Source: an uncultured Prevotella sp.
GTDB lineage: Bacteria; Bacteroidota; Bacteroidia; Bacteroidales; Bacteroidaceae
Direction: 5' to 3'
Assembly (NCBI GenBank): GCA_958369755.1
Contig: CATXJC010000006.1
Location: 1-59,218 of the forward strand
Length of the DNA: 59,218 bases
A program made the position numbers and the translations under genes. The notes beneath the pieces are model-generated. The model had not been told where the DNA came from and ran no database searches. It was given only the letters and a program-made list of their open reading frames with translations. This document shows, piece by piece, positions 27,275 through 34,659 of the stretch. Every line of letters begins with the position of its first letter. The first letter of the stretch is position 1.

Positions 27275-27321
27275 TAGGCTTCGATTGCCTACGTGAAAAT
27301 TTTATAGGCTTCGATTGCCTA
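27275..27321. repeat. Two direct copies of a hairpin-forming 25-mer
   Basis: TAGGC-N7-GCCTA followed by CGTGAAAA occurs at 27275 and again 30 bp later at 27305. Each copy is a 5-bp palindrome with an 11-bp half-site spacing, like the array downstream. It directly follows the GH97 stop codon. Confidence 0.75.
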
Positions 27322-27413
27322 CGTGAAAAAGTTTTTTCTCGAAAAAAGTATCAAAGTCTCATTTTTGCTTGAAAAATGTGGTTTAAATACTTGATATATA
27401 AGATAATAATAAA

Positions 27414-27451
27414 AATGAGACTTCTCGGTTTTTGAGCCGAGAAGTCTCATT
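27414..27451. repeat. Perfect 15-bp inverted repeat (AATGAGACTTCTCGG arms)
   Basis: The left arm 27414-27428 and right arm 27437-27451 pair perfectly around an 8-nt loop. The right-arm sequence recurs at 27817-27831 and its core AAGTCTCATT again at 27464-27473. Confidence 0.85.
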
Positions 27452-27541
27452 GATGTATCATGGAAGTCTCATTCGTCAATGTAATCAGGATAAGTTACGG
27501 TAATGCGTCTATTTTTTTAGTTCATCAGTTGGTCTCTCTAT

Positions 27542-27678
27542 GCCCTCCGGTTGGTCTGTTTGTGCCCGTCACACGGGCATCCGTAGCCCACCACGTGGGC
27601 ATTGGTAGCCCGTGTGCTGGGCAACTATTGCCCATAATGTGGGCAACGAGTGCCCAAATGCAGGATTTGTTTTTGGGC
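27542..27678. repeat. 11-bp-phased array of alternating GCCC / GGGC half-sites
   Basis: GCCC starts at 27542, 27564, 27586, 27608, 27630 and 27652. GGGC (or the variants GGTC at 27553 and GGAT at 27663) starts at 27553, 27575, 27597, 27619, 27641 and 27663. The step is exactly 11 bp throughout; a last GGGC at 27675 is one base late. The 7-bp gaps are not conserved. The better copies read TGCCCA/TGGGCA, reverse complements of each other, so the same half-site alternates strands once per helical turn. A 22-bp frame is incompatible with coding. Confidence 0.9.
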
Positions 27679-27697
27679 AATATTCTTTAGGATCTTT

Positions 27698-27741
27698 GCG
27701 CTGTTTAAACAATCTTTTTGCGCTGTTTAAACTGATTTTTC
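27698..27741. repeat. 22-bp direct repeat inside the element
   Basis: GCGCTGTTTAAAC occurs at 27698 and 27720, exactly 22 bp apart. Downstream, TGATACTT recurs at 27764, 27785 and 27796. Confidence 0.75.
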
Positions 27742-27981
27742 TCGTGCATCGTGCAGTCTTTAATGATACTTCTATAGCATTTCATGATACTTCCATGATA
27801 CTTCTTTCTGCTTTTTCCGAGAAGTCTCATTAATTGTAAATATAGATATATCAGTAATATAATATGGATTTTCAAGCGAAAAATGAGACTATGATACTTT
27901 TTTGTAGAAAAAACTTTCATGTGCGCGTAATCGGATAGATGCTATTTCTTTGTTTTTTGCGTATCTTCTCGAAAGTTCAGA

Positions 27982-28422
27982 GTGAGTCGGAAAAATGCCG
28001 TATCTTTGCAGCGTCAATATTATGATGGCTACCATTTCAGTGAGTATTCGGAGGATGTGTTTAATCCGTTCAGTCTTATAAGAGCATTGTCTGGTCAGAA
28101 GATTGATGCCTACTGGTTTGGTTCCGGTACGCCAAGCTATCTTATCAAGGGTTTGCAGAAATATCATGTCAACGTGACTTATATCGAGCAAAAGAGCGTG
28201 AGTGTGGATGATTTCGATGTGTCGCCCGAGCAGATGACTTCAGCCCTGCCTCTGCTTTATCAGAGTGGTTATCTCACCATCAAGCAGTATAAGCCGTTCA
28301 CCAAAAGTTATAGGCTGGGGTATCCTAACCAGGAGGTGAAGATCTGTATGGAGAAGCTTCTTGGTGTGATTTATGATAGCACCCAGCGTACTGTCTGCGA
28401 GTGGATAATTAAGGAGGGATGA
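27982..28422 (+). pseudogene. Internal fragment of an AAA-ATPase-like/PD-(D/E)XK family gene
   Basis: 146 codons from a GTG; the family-like sequence begins only at RQYYDGYHFSEYS and continues NPFSLIRALSG, YWFGSGTPSYLI and LYQSGYLTIKQY to GYPNQEVK. These are the middle blocks of the same broad family as the gene at 4513. The N-terminal P-loop half and the C-terminal nuclease domain are both gone. A promoter-like TATCTTTG at 28001-28008 lies just before the first family residue, as if a deletion had fused the promoter region to the gene interior. Almost certainly non-functional. Confidence 0.7.
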
Positions 28423-28491
28423 TAAACTTATCTGTGTCTATGCTTTGTTTCTGTTTTTAGAATCTGGCAGCAGCTTTATGCAATATATTTA

Positions 28492-28532
28492 ACTTCTGAT
28501 AAGCCGCATTATCCGTTTGAACTGCCGAAGGG
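28492..28532 (+). repeat. hsdS inverted repeat A (TRD1 edge), partner 31823-31863
   Basis: 41 bp are identical in inverted orientation between the silent and active hsdS, covering the TSDKPHYPFELPKG codons. The left boundary marks the 5' end of the silent cassette. Confidence 0.85.
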
Positions 28533-29104
28533 ATGGGAGTGGACAACGGTAGATGAAATTTACTTTGTAACAAAGTTGGCCGGTTTTGAATATACTGAAC
28601 ATTTTACAAAAGAAGCAATTTCTCCAATGAATGCAGTTCCAATTGTACGCGCTCAAAATGTAAAAATGGGACGCTTTATTGAAAATAAAAATGAAGCTAT
28701 AACAATTGAATTATCAGAACAATTGTCCAGAAGTGCTTTGTATAAAGATTGTCTTCTTATGACTTTTATTGGGGCTGGAGTTGGAGAAACGTGCATATTT
28801 CATGCAAACAAACGAAATCATTTGGCACCCAATGTTGCTAAAATAGAGCCATTTGACGAAAACATAAATATGGAGTATGCTCTGTTTTTTTTCATGAGTT
28901 CATTAGGGCAACAAGGTGTGACTAACATATCTAAATCAACAGCACAGGCCAGTTTGTCTATGGCAACTATCCGCGAATTGGTTATTCCAATACCACCAAT
29001 AAAAGAGCAAAGTCGAATAGCTAAGGAGCTGGTAAAATGGTTCTCTTTGATTGAGTGTATAGAAGAAAAAACGGGCAACTTACAAGAAACTATCAAGCAA
29101 ACAA

Positions 29105-29261
29105 AATCCAAAATCCTCGACCTAGCCATCCATGGTAAACTTGTACCACAAGACCCGAATGACGAGCCTGCTAGCGAACTCTTGAAACGCATCAATCCGA
29201 AGGCTGAAATCACCTGTGATAACCCCCAATATGGCAAGCTGCCGAAGGGGTGGTGTGAAAC
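29105..29261 (+). repeat. hsdS inverted repeat B (central), partner 31124-31280
   Basis: About 157 bp of roughly 90% identity between silent and active copies. The last 47 bp (29215-29261 with 31124-31170) are identical. It separates TRD1 from TRD2. Confidence 0.85.
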
Positions 29262-29655
29262 TCATATTGGAGATGCATTTAAGGTTACTATGGGACAATC
29301 GCCAGATGGGAGTAGCCTAAATCCTATAGATGGTATGGAATTTCATCAAGGTAAAATCCTATTTGGAAACAAGTATTTAAGAAAATCGAGTGTTTTAACA
29401 AATTCTCCAACAAAAATAGCTGATGCTGATACTTTACTATTATGTGTAAGAGCACCCGTAGGAGTGGTTAATATTACTAAGCAGAGAATATGTATAGGAC
29501 GAGGCTTGTGCTGTCTTACACCAACCAAAGCTATCAACTTAGATTATGCTTTTTATGTGTTGACTACTTTTCAAGAAAAATTTGAATCACAAAGTACTGG
29601 TTCTACATTTAAAGCTATATCAGGCAGCATTATAAAGAATGAACAATTATGGTTA

Positions 29656-29735
29656 CCACCGCTTTCCGAACAACACAGAATCGTTGCAAAAATTGAAGAG
29701 TTATTCGCTCAACTTGACAAGATAGAAGCATCTTT
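29656..29735 (+). repeat. hsdS inverted repeat C (3' end), partner about 30690-30770
   Basis: It covers the PPLSEQ to LDKIE codons. A 26-bp core is identical (29702-29727 with 30694-30719). Confidence 0.8.
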
Positions 29736-29747
29736 GTAAATACCCAG

Positions 29748-29784
29748 TTTAGCCATCGCAAGCCATATACTTGCGATGGCTAAA
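29748..29784. terminator. 15-bp perfect hairpin between silent hsdS and recombinase
   Basis: TTTAGCCATCGCAAG (29748-29762) pairs perfectly with 29770-29784 around a 7-nt loop. It sits between convergent genes, so it is probably a bidirectional terminator, but no strong T run follows. Confidence 0.6.
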
Positions 29785-29798
29785 TGCTATAGATATAG

Positions 29799-30602
29799 TT
29801 ACCAAGTAACTACCTTGTCCACTATCTTCTGCTGTTCGCTTGCTGTGCGTCGCAGATAGATGCGTGTTGTTTCGATGCTCTCATGCCCCATGAGGTCGGC
29901 AAGGAGGGCGATGTCGTTGAAACGGTCAAGGAAGTTCTTGGCGAAGCGGTGACGGAATGAGTGTGGATAAACCACATTACGGTTAAGACCGTACTTTTCG
30001 GCAAAGTGCTTCAGTTGGATGGCTATGCCACGAGTGGAAAGGCGGTTGCCTAAACGATTGGTGAACAGATAACCAGAGGTGATGTTTTGTTCTGTTAGCC
30101 ATCTTTGGGCTTCAGTGCATAGCTTCTTCGGAATGTAAAGGCGGCGCATCTTGCCTCCTTTGCTGTACAAGTCAAGATAGCCAACCGCTACATGCTCAGC
30201 TTTGATTTGAAGCAGCTCGCTGACACGTGCACCAGTGGCAGCCATAAACCAAACGATGAAATACCATTCATCATAACCGTCTGCCTTTAGCTTGGCTTTC
30301 AGGAACTTGTAATCGGCATCGCTGATTACGTTCTCCAAGAAGTTCTTTTGTTGCGCCTTTACAAACTTCATCTTTAGCTTCTCTTGTTTGCTAAACTCCA
30401 AATACTTATTCATTGCTTGCAAACGCAAGTTTACCGTCTGTGGTTTGAAGTTCTCCATGAGATAACCCTTATAAGCCAACAGATTCTTCTTGTTCACCTC
30501 CTTGTAGTGCTCAAGAAAATAGTTGATAGTCCACAGGTACGATGTTACCGTGTTCTTTGCCAAGTTTGACTTGACCAAATACTTTTCAAATTGTGTTACC
30601 AT
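29799..30602 (-). CDS. Tyrosine recombinase (hsdS invertase, XerC/D-like)
   Basis: 267 aa from the ATG at 30602; a start 10 codons upstream is also open. An N-terminal SAM-like core-binding domain (about 1-90) precedes the catalytic domain with the full set: R126 (TGARVSELL), K151 (SKGGKMRR), H214 and R217 (HSFRHRF), H240 (LMGHES) and nucleophile Y249 (TRIYLR). It lies directly between the active hsdS and the inverted silent hsdS. That is the usual place for the recombinase that inverts specificity cassettes in Bacteroidota type I systems. The crossover site is probably inside the hsdS repeats. Confidence 0.88.
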   Translation of the reverse strand: MVTQFEKYLVKSNLAKNTVTSYLWTINYFLEHYKEVNKKNLLAYKGYLMENFKPQTVNLRLQAMNKYLEFSKQEKLKMKFVKAQQKNFLENVISDADYKFLKAKLKADGYDEWYFIVWFMAATGARVSELLQIKAEHVAVGYLDLYSKGGKMRRLYIPKKLCTEAQRWLTEQNITSGYLFTNRLGNRLSTRGIAIQLKHFAEKYGLNRNVVYPHSFRHRFAKNFLDRFNDIALLADLMGHESIETTRIYLRRTASEQQKIVDKVVTW

Positions 30603-30656
30603 ATTGTTTTGTATTAAAATGAATGGTAACAATATAAGATGCGTGTCAAGAATGGG

Positions 30657-30696
30657 GAATCCCCATTGTAAGCCTTTATGCTTGCAATGAGGATTC
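30657..30696. terminator. Hairpin at the end of active hsdS
   Basis: 30657-30673 pairs with 30680-30696 (15 of 17 positions). It spans the hsdS stop codon (30676-30678) and lies 54 bp upstream of the recombinase start. Its core GCAAG/CTTGC resembles that of the hairpin on the other side of the recombinase gene. Confidence 0.5.
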
Positions 30697-32034
30697 TATC
30701 TTGTCAAGTTGAGCGAATAGTTCTTCAATCCTTGCAACGATGCGGTATTGCTCGGAAAGCGGTGGCAGCATAACATTAATAGGATAGACTGTTTTGCCAG
30801 AAATTACAGGTTGTGCTGTTGAATTTGAATATTGCTTCAAATCATATTGCTGCAAAAGATAATAGAGAAATTTTGGTGTATATACGTTTCCCATTATTTT
30901 AGTAACAAAAGCATTATCTGTTACCCATATTTTATTATTTACATAATGAACAGAACCACAATAAAACCCCACACGTCCGATTATGATATTTATTCCATCT
31001 ACATTGTAAGATTCATTATACCCTGTGATGCCGTTTCCTCCATAAATTGGGTATTTACCTATTCTATTGTCTCGAACTTTAATAGCATCACCTGATTTAA
31101 TCACAATTGTATTTCCTAATGTCGTTTCACACCACCCCTTCGGCAGCTTGCCATATTGGGGGTTATCACAAGTGATTTCTGCCTTTGGATTGATGCGTTT
31201 GAGCAATTCGCTGGCTGGCTCGTCATTCGGGTCTTGCGGTACAAGTTTGCCATGAATAGCGAGGTCGAGGATTTTGGACTTTGCTTGAATAATTATTTTC
31301 TTCAAATCAGATTTTCCACTTTCAACAACATTTACAAACAACATCCAACGCTCAATCTCTGAAACGATTCGCTTTTGTTCTTCTAATGGTGGCAAAGGAA
31401 AGGCTATTTTTGAAAAATTGCCCTTATTCAGTATCGGTAATGTTGTTGCAGAAGCATTACTCTTAATTTCATTCTGCATGTATTCTGACACACACGCATA
31501 ATATAAGAAATAAGGAATGATGCTCTTGGTTGGGACGATAGCATTTATCTGCTGATTACATGAGCCTTCTACGGAAATTAAACCTGTTTTTCCTATAGTA
31601 GCACCTATACATGTTACCAAAACAGTATTCGCTGGCAATTTTCGAGAAGACTCAAATCCTAATTGACTAAGTTTGTCATTTGAAAACTTTGTATCAATAC
31701 CTTGCTCTAAATCCGTAGGCTTAAAGAAAGGAATATTGCCACCATAATACTCTTTATTATCTTTAGATGGAGTATTACCTGTAGTAATTTCTCCGATTTC
31801 TCCCAATGTCGTCCACTTCCACCCCTTCGGCAGTTCAAACGGATAATGCGGCTTATCAGAAGTCTTTGCAGACTTCTTTCCCTTCTTAATCTTTCCCTCT
31901 TTGATGAGTCTTTCCTTTTCAGCACGGATACGTTCGAGCAGCACCGATGCAGGCTCATCGTTGGGATCTTGTGGAACGAGCTTGCCGTGAATAGCAAGGT
32001 CGAGTATCTTTTGTCTTAATGCTTTTGTGTCCAT
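30676..32034 (-). CDS. hsdS: Type I restriction-modification specificity subunit HsdS (expressed copy)
   Basis: 452 aa. A short N-terminal conserved helix (ALRQKILDLAIHGKLVPQ) and a lysine-rich linker precede TRD1 (LPKGWKWTTLGEIGEIT to FPLPPLEEQ), the central conserved helix (KSKILDLAIHGKLVPQDPND), TRD2 (LPKGWCETTLGNTIVIKSGD to MLPPLSEQ) and a C-terminal helix (IEELFAQLDKIESS). Each TRD reads half of a bipartite target; the helices set spacing and bind HsdM. It is last in hsdR-hsdM-yhcG-hsdS and is the only copy with a proper 5' end. Its TRDs can be exchanged with the silent copy. Confidence 0.93.
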   Translation of the reverse strand: MDTKALRQKILDLAIHGKLVPQDPNDEPASVLLERIRAEKERLIKEGKIKKGKKSAKTSDKPHYPFELPKGWKWTTLGEIGEITTGNTPSKDNKEYYGGNIPFFKPTDLEQGIDTKFSNDKLSQLGFESSRKLPANTVLVTCIGATIGKTGLISVEGSCNQQINAIVPTKSIIPYFLYYACVSEYMQNEIKSNASATTLPILNKGNFSKIAFPLPPLEEQKRIVSEIERWMLFVNVVESGKSDLKKIIIQAKSKILDLAIHGKLVPQDPNDEPASELLKRINPKAEITCDNPQYGKLPKGWCETTLGNTIVIKSGDAIKVRDNRIGKYPIYGGNGITGYNESYNVDGINIIIGRVGFYCGSVHYVNNKIWVTDNAFVTKIMGNVYTPKFLYYLLQQYDLKQYSNSTAQPVISGKTVYPINVMLPPLSEQYRIVARIEELFAQLDKIESSLQA

Positions 32035-32054
32035 TATTAATTCGTCTATTAATT

Positions 32055-33215
32055 TTAAGATTTATCTTCTTTTGAGAAGAACTGACAGAATTCCCTTAAT
32101 TGTTGTTGCATTTTTTCTTGCGGAATTAAGATACGCTTATATTCCGCCACCATCGTAGGACTCATGCTGCGACTCATAGCATATTCAACAACAACCTTGT
32201 CCACATCAGGACATAAAATGATGCCAATAGAAGGGTTCTCGTTGGAACGTTTCACATCACGGTCAAGAGCTTCAAGGTAAAATTCTAATTGACCAAGATC
32301 TCGAGGATGGAATTTGGTTTTCTTCAATTCCACCGCAACAAGTGCCTGGAGACCGCGATGAAAAAACAGCAAGTCTGCTTTATAGGTAGATGCACCAACG
32401 GTGAGCGGATACTCTTGGTCCATAAAGATGAAATCTTTACCTAATTCGAGAATAAATTGCTTCATATGCTCTATTAATCCATTCTTCAATTTGCTTTCAT
32501 TGTATTTCTTTGGCAACCCAAGAAAATCTAAAAACACAGTGTCTTTAAACATAATAGGAGCATCAGGATATTGCTCTAATAATCCCTTCGACATATTACT
32601 TTTATTTCCGAGAAGATTGGAAAAAGTATCATTGTCAATACAGCGCTGCATCTCTCTTTTTCCTAGTTTTTCTTTATGTGCATAAAGAATATAGAATAAC
32701 CGCTGTTCATAACGCTTACAACGACATAGTATTTCTATATGGTTAGTGAACGTTGTCAACTCCAAAATTTTAGGCATTTGTGCAGCCAGTGGCTGCACAA
32801 ATGCAGCAGCACCATTTTTTGATTGTATTGCCTTACTTTTCGATACTAATTGTTTTACTTCAATTTGTGCAGCCATTGGCTGCACAAATTCAGCATCAAG
32901 ATACTTATTTACTATCGTAGTGAAAGTTTCCGTAGAATATTCATCATAGAACATCACCATATTATATATGTTTCTTCTACTATATCCTTTTATCTCAGGA
33001 TGTTGAGAACGGATATATTCAGATAGTTGGGAAATAACCTTGCTTCCCCATTCCTCACTTTTTAACTTCTTGGAAACATAGGCACCTACATGCCACGCTG
33101 TGAGCAGCATCTCCTTATTGACAGCCATAGACGCTTTACTTCGATGCTGAACTATCAGATTTACGACTTCAGTAAACTGCTGTTCGATGTTAGTGTTTGT
33201 CAAACTTTTGTCCAT
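32055..33215 (-). CDS. DUF1016/YhcG-family PD-(D/E)XK nuclease
   Basis: 386 aa. The N-terminal DUF1016 helical domain (about 1-110; WHVGAYVSKKLKSEEWGSKV, YSRRNIYNMVMFYDEY) is followed by the PD-(D/E)XK nuclease domain at about 215-370, with PLTVGASTYKADLLFFHRG and VAVELKKTKFHP supplying the D...E-x-K core. It is wedged between hsdM (1 bp away) and hsdS (20 bp away), inside the restriction operon. YhcG-type genes are frequent passengers of type I systems, probably as accessory defence nucleases, but their action is not firmly established. The central region holds two copies of a palindrome-encoded FVQP(M/L)AAQ motif. Confidence 0.85.
   Translation of the reverse strand: MDKSLTNTNIEQQFTEVVNLIVQHRSKASMAVNKEMLLTAWHVGAYVSKKLKSEEWGSKVISQLSEYIRSQHPEIKGYSRRNIYNMVMFYDEYSTETFTTIVNKYLDAEFVQPMAAQIEVKQLVSKSKAIQSKNGAAAFVQPLAAQMPKILELTTFTNHIEILCRCKRYEQRLFYILYAHKEKLGKREMQRCIDNDTFSNLLGNKSNMSKGLLEQYPDAPIMFKDTVFLDFLGLPKKYNESKLKNGLIEHMKQFILELGKDFIFMDQEYPLTVGASTYKADLLFFHRGLQALVAVELKKTKFHPRDLGQLEFYLEALDRDVKRSNENPSIGIILCPDVDKVVVEYAMSRSMSPTMVAEYKRILIPQEKMQQQLREFCQFFSKEDKS
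32775..32890. repeat. Two copies of a 29-bp perfect palindrome inside the yhcG coding region
   Basis: The arms CATTTGTGCAGCCA (32775-32788 with 32790-32803) and AATTTGTGCAGCCA (32862-32875 with 32877-32890) each flank a single central base. The copies are 87 bp (29 codons) apart, in the same frame, and encode FVQPLAAQ and FVQPMAAQ. Confidence 0.85.
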
Positions 33216-33216
33216 T

Positions 33217-34650
33217 TTATACCTCCTTTATTCCACTCAATAATTTCTCCAACTCGCTTACGGCCTTGCTGATATTCATGCTCTGTTCCTTGATGTTTGA
33301 CATCAATTGGCTCAATGGTAAATCTTCAGTATCATTACCCTGTTTTATCCAAATGATATCAAGACTTGTCTTGTCACGAGCCATGATTTCATCAATGCTA
33401 TACTTGCGCCATCTGCCAGATGGGTTCTTGTCTGCATCATATGTCTCTTTGCGGGCATTGATGTCCTCAGCATGATAGCAGGTTACAAAGTCATCGAGGT
33501 GGTGACGCTCTAACTTGTTCGTAGCCAAGGTGTGTTTTACACCAGTGCGATAGTCGTAGAACCAAATATTCTTAGTTGGCTGTCCCTTGGTAAAGAATAG
33601 TACGTTTGCCTTTACTCCCTGTGCATAGAAAATGCCTGTAGGTAAACGGAGAATGGTATGGAGATTGAAATCCGACAAGAGTTTCTTGCGGATGGTCTCT
33701 CCTGCGTTGCCTTCAAAAAGAACATTGTCTGGTAGGACTACTGCTGCACGTCCGCCAGTTTTGAGCATCAGCATCATATGCTGAAGGAAGTTGAGCTGGT
33801 TGTTCTTGGTTTCAACATAGAAGTCTGGACGATTGATTTCAACAGAACCGGCAGGGCGTGTGCCAAATGGAGGGTTGGCAAGGATGACATCCACCAAGGT
33901 GGAAGGTTCTTTCTCCAAAGAGTCCTCGCATACGATAGGGCTGTGGTCTGTGCCTATACCATGAAGATAAAGGTTCATGGAGGCAAGTGTAACCACAAGT
34001 GGGGTGATATCATTGCCATGTAACGCTTTGTTGTTCAAAAAGTCCAATTTATCACGATTCTGGCTTTGTTCCTTCATGTAATCGTAGGCAGCAAGCAAGA
34101 AGCCACCAGTACCACAGGCGGGGTCGCATACAGTCTCACCAATTTGGGGTTGCAAGCAGTCAACCATAGCTTTAATCAGTGGACGTGGGGTAAAGTACTG
34201 ACCAGCACCACTTTTTTTATCTTGACCATTTTTCTCCAAGATGCTTTCATATATAGCACCTTTTACATCACCATCCATGATGAGCCATTGCTCTTCATCT
34301 ATCATAGTGATTACCTTCTTAAGATAGACAGGTTTGTCAATCTTGTTTTGTGCTTTGGTATAGATGGTGCCGATGAGGTCATCTTGTTGACTTAATAGTT
34401 TGAGTGTACTCTCATATTGCTTTACGAGATCATAGCCATCCAAGCCTGTCAAGTCTTTCCATCTATACCCAACAGGTATGGATGAATCCTCTCCAAAGAG
34501 TTCCATATTCTCGTCATCCATCTTTAAGAAAAGAAGATAGGTGAGTTGTGTGATGTAATCTGTAAATCCTACTCCGACTCCTGCTAATGTCGTAGCAAGA
34601 TTCCATACCTTTTTTGTGAGCGTTTGCTCAGTTGTTATATTTTTAGCCAT
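33217..34650 (-). CDS. hsdM: Type I restriction-modification methyltransferase HsdM
   Basis: 477 aa. An N-terminal HsdM helical domain (LAGVGVGFTDYITQLTYLLF) is followed by an N6-adenine methyltransferase with the SAM motif DPACGTGG (residues 176-183) and catalytic NPPFG (259-263). It methylates adenine in the target read by HsdS and forms the M2S1 core. It lies 9 bp downstream of hsdR and 1 bp upstream of the yhcG gene; tight packing indicates one transcript. Confidence 0.95.
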   Translation of the reverse strand: MAKNITTEQTLTKKVWNLATTLAGVGVGFTDYITQLTYLLFLKMDDENMELFGEDSSIPVGYRWKDLTGLDGYDLVKQYESTLKLLSQQDDLIGTIYTKAQNKIDKPVYLKKVITMIDEEQWLIMDGDVKGAIYESILEKNGQDKKSGAGQYFTPRPLIKAMVDCLQPQIGETVCDPACGTGGFLLAAYDYMKEQSQNRDKLDFLNNKALHGNDITPLVVTLASMNLYLHGIGTDHSPIVCEDSLEKEPSTLVDVILANPPFGTRPAGSVEINRPDFYVETKNNQLNFLQHMMLMLKTGGRAAVVLPDNVLFEGNAGETIRKKLLSDFNLHTILRLPTGIFYAQGVKANVLFFTKGQPTKNIWFYDYRTGVKHTLATNKLERHHLDDFVTCYHAEDINARKETYDADKNPSGRWRKYSIDEIMARDKTSLDIIWIKQGNDTEDLPLSQLMSNIKEQSMNISKAVSELEKLLSGIKEV

Positions 34651-34659
34651 ATCTATATA

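Larger units (their letters stand above)
27330..27915. mobile_element. MITE-like non-coding element with about 46-bp terminal inverted repeats
   Basis: The left end 27330-27375 and the right end 27869-27915 are inverted repeats. Aligned, they differ at three positions plus one 1-bp indel (about 43 of 47 match); shared blocks are AGTTTTTTCT, AAAAAAGTATCA, AGTCTCATTTTT and CTTGAAAA. No ORF inside has protein character and there is no transposase. The interior contains a 15-bp hairpin, a further copy of that arm near the right end, the 11-bp-phased GCCC/GGGC array, a 22-bp direct repeat and GATACTT repeats. No target-site duplication was identified. It could be a non-autonomous transposon, a structured RNA gene or a protein-binding array; the class is unassigned. 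Confidence 0.55.
28492..29739 (+). pseudogene. hsdS: Silent 5'-truncated hsdS cassette (type I restriction specificity)
   Basis: The hsdS-like frame begins at 28492 with TSDKPHYPFELPKGW, exactly where the active hsdS (minus strand) has its first target-recognition domain; upstream sequence is unrelated and offers no start codon. It encodes TRD1' (NAVPIVRAQNVKMG to VIPIPPIKEQ), a central conserved helix (KSKILDLAIHGKLVPQDPND), TRD2' (HIGDAFKVTMGQSPDG to LWLPPLSEQ) and a C-terminal conserved helix (IEELFAQLDKIEASL). Both TRDs differ from those of the active gene, while the flanks and centre are near-identical in inverted orientation. It is a donor for inversion by the adjacent recombinase rather than an expressed gene. 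Confidence 0.85.

Noticed and set aside
27542..27678. CRISPR array
   Set aside because: Only 4-6 bases repeat, spacing is a fixed 7 bp, and there are no cas genes nearby.
27460..27833. Short plus-strand ORFs across the phased array
   Set aside because: The 22-bp period shifts frame every unit, the peptides lack protein character, and the DNA pattern itself explains the sequence.
27330..27915. Calling the element an insertion sequence
   Set aside because: It has terminal inverted repeats but no transposase and no identified target duplication; only a MITE-like label is defensible.
28576..29739. Treating the silent hsdS as an expressed 387-aa gene from an internal TTG
   Set aside because: The homology begins 28 codons earlier at 28492 with no start codon or ribosome site, and the N-terminal conserved helix is missing.
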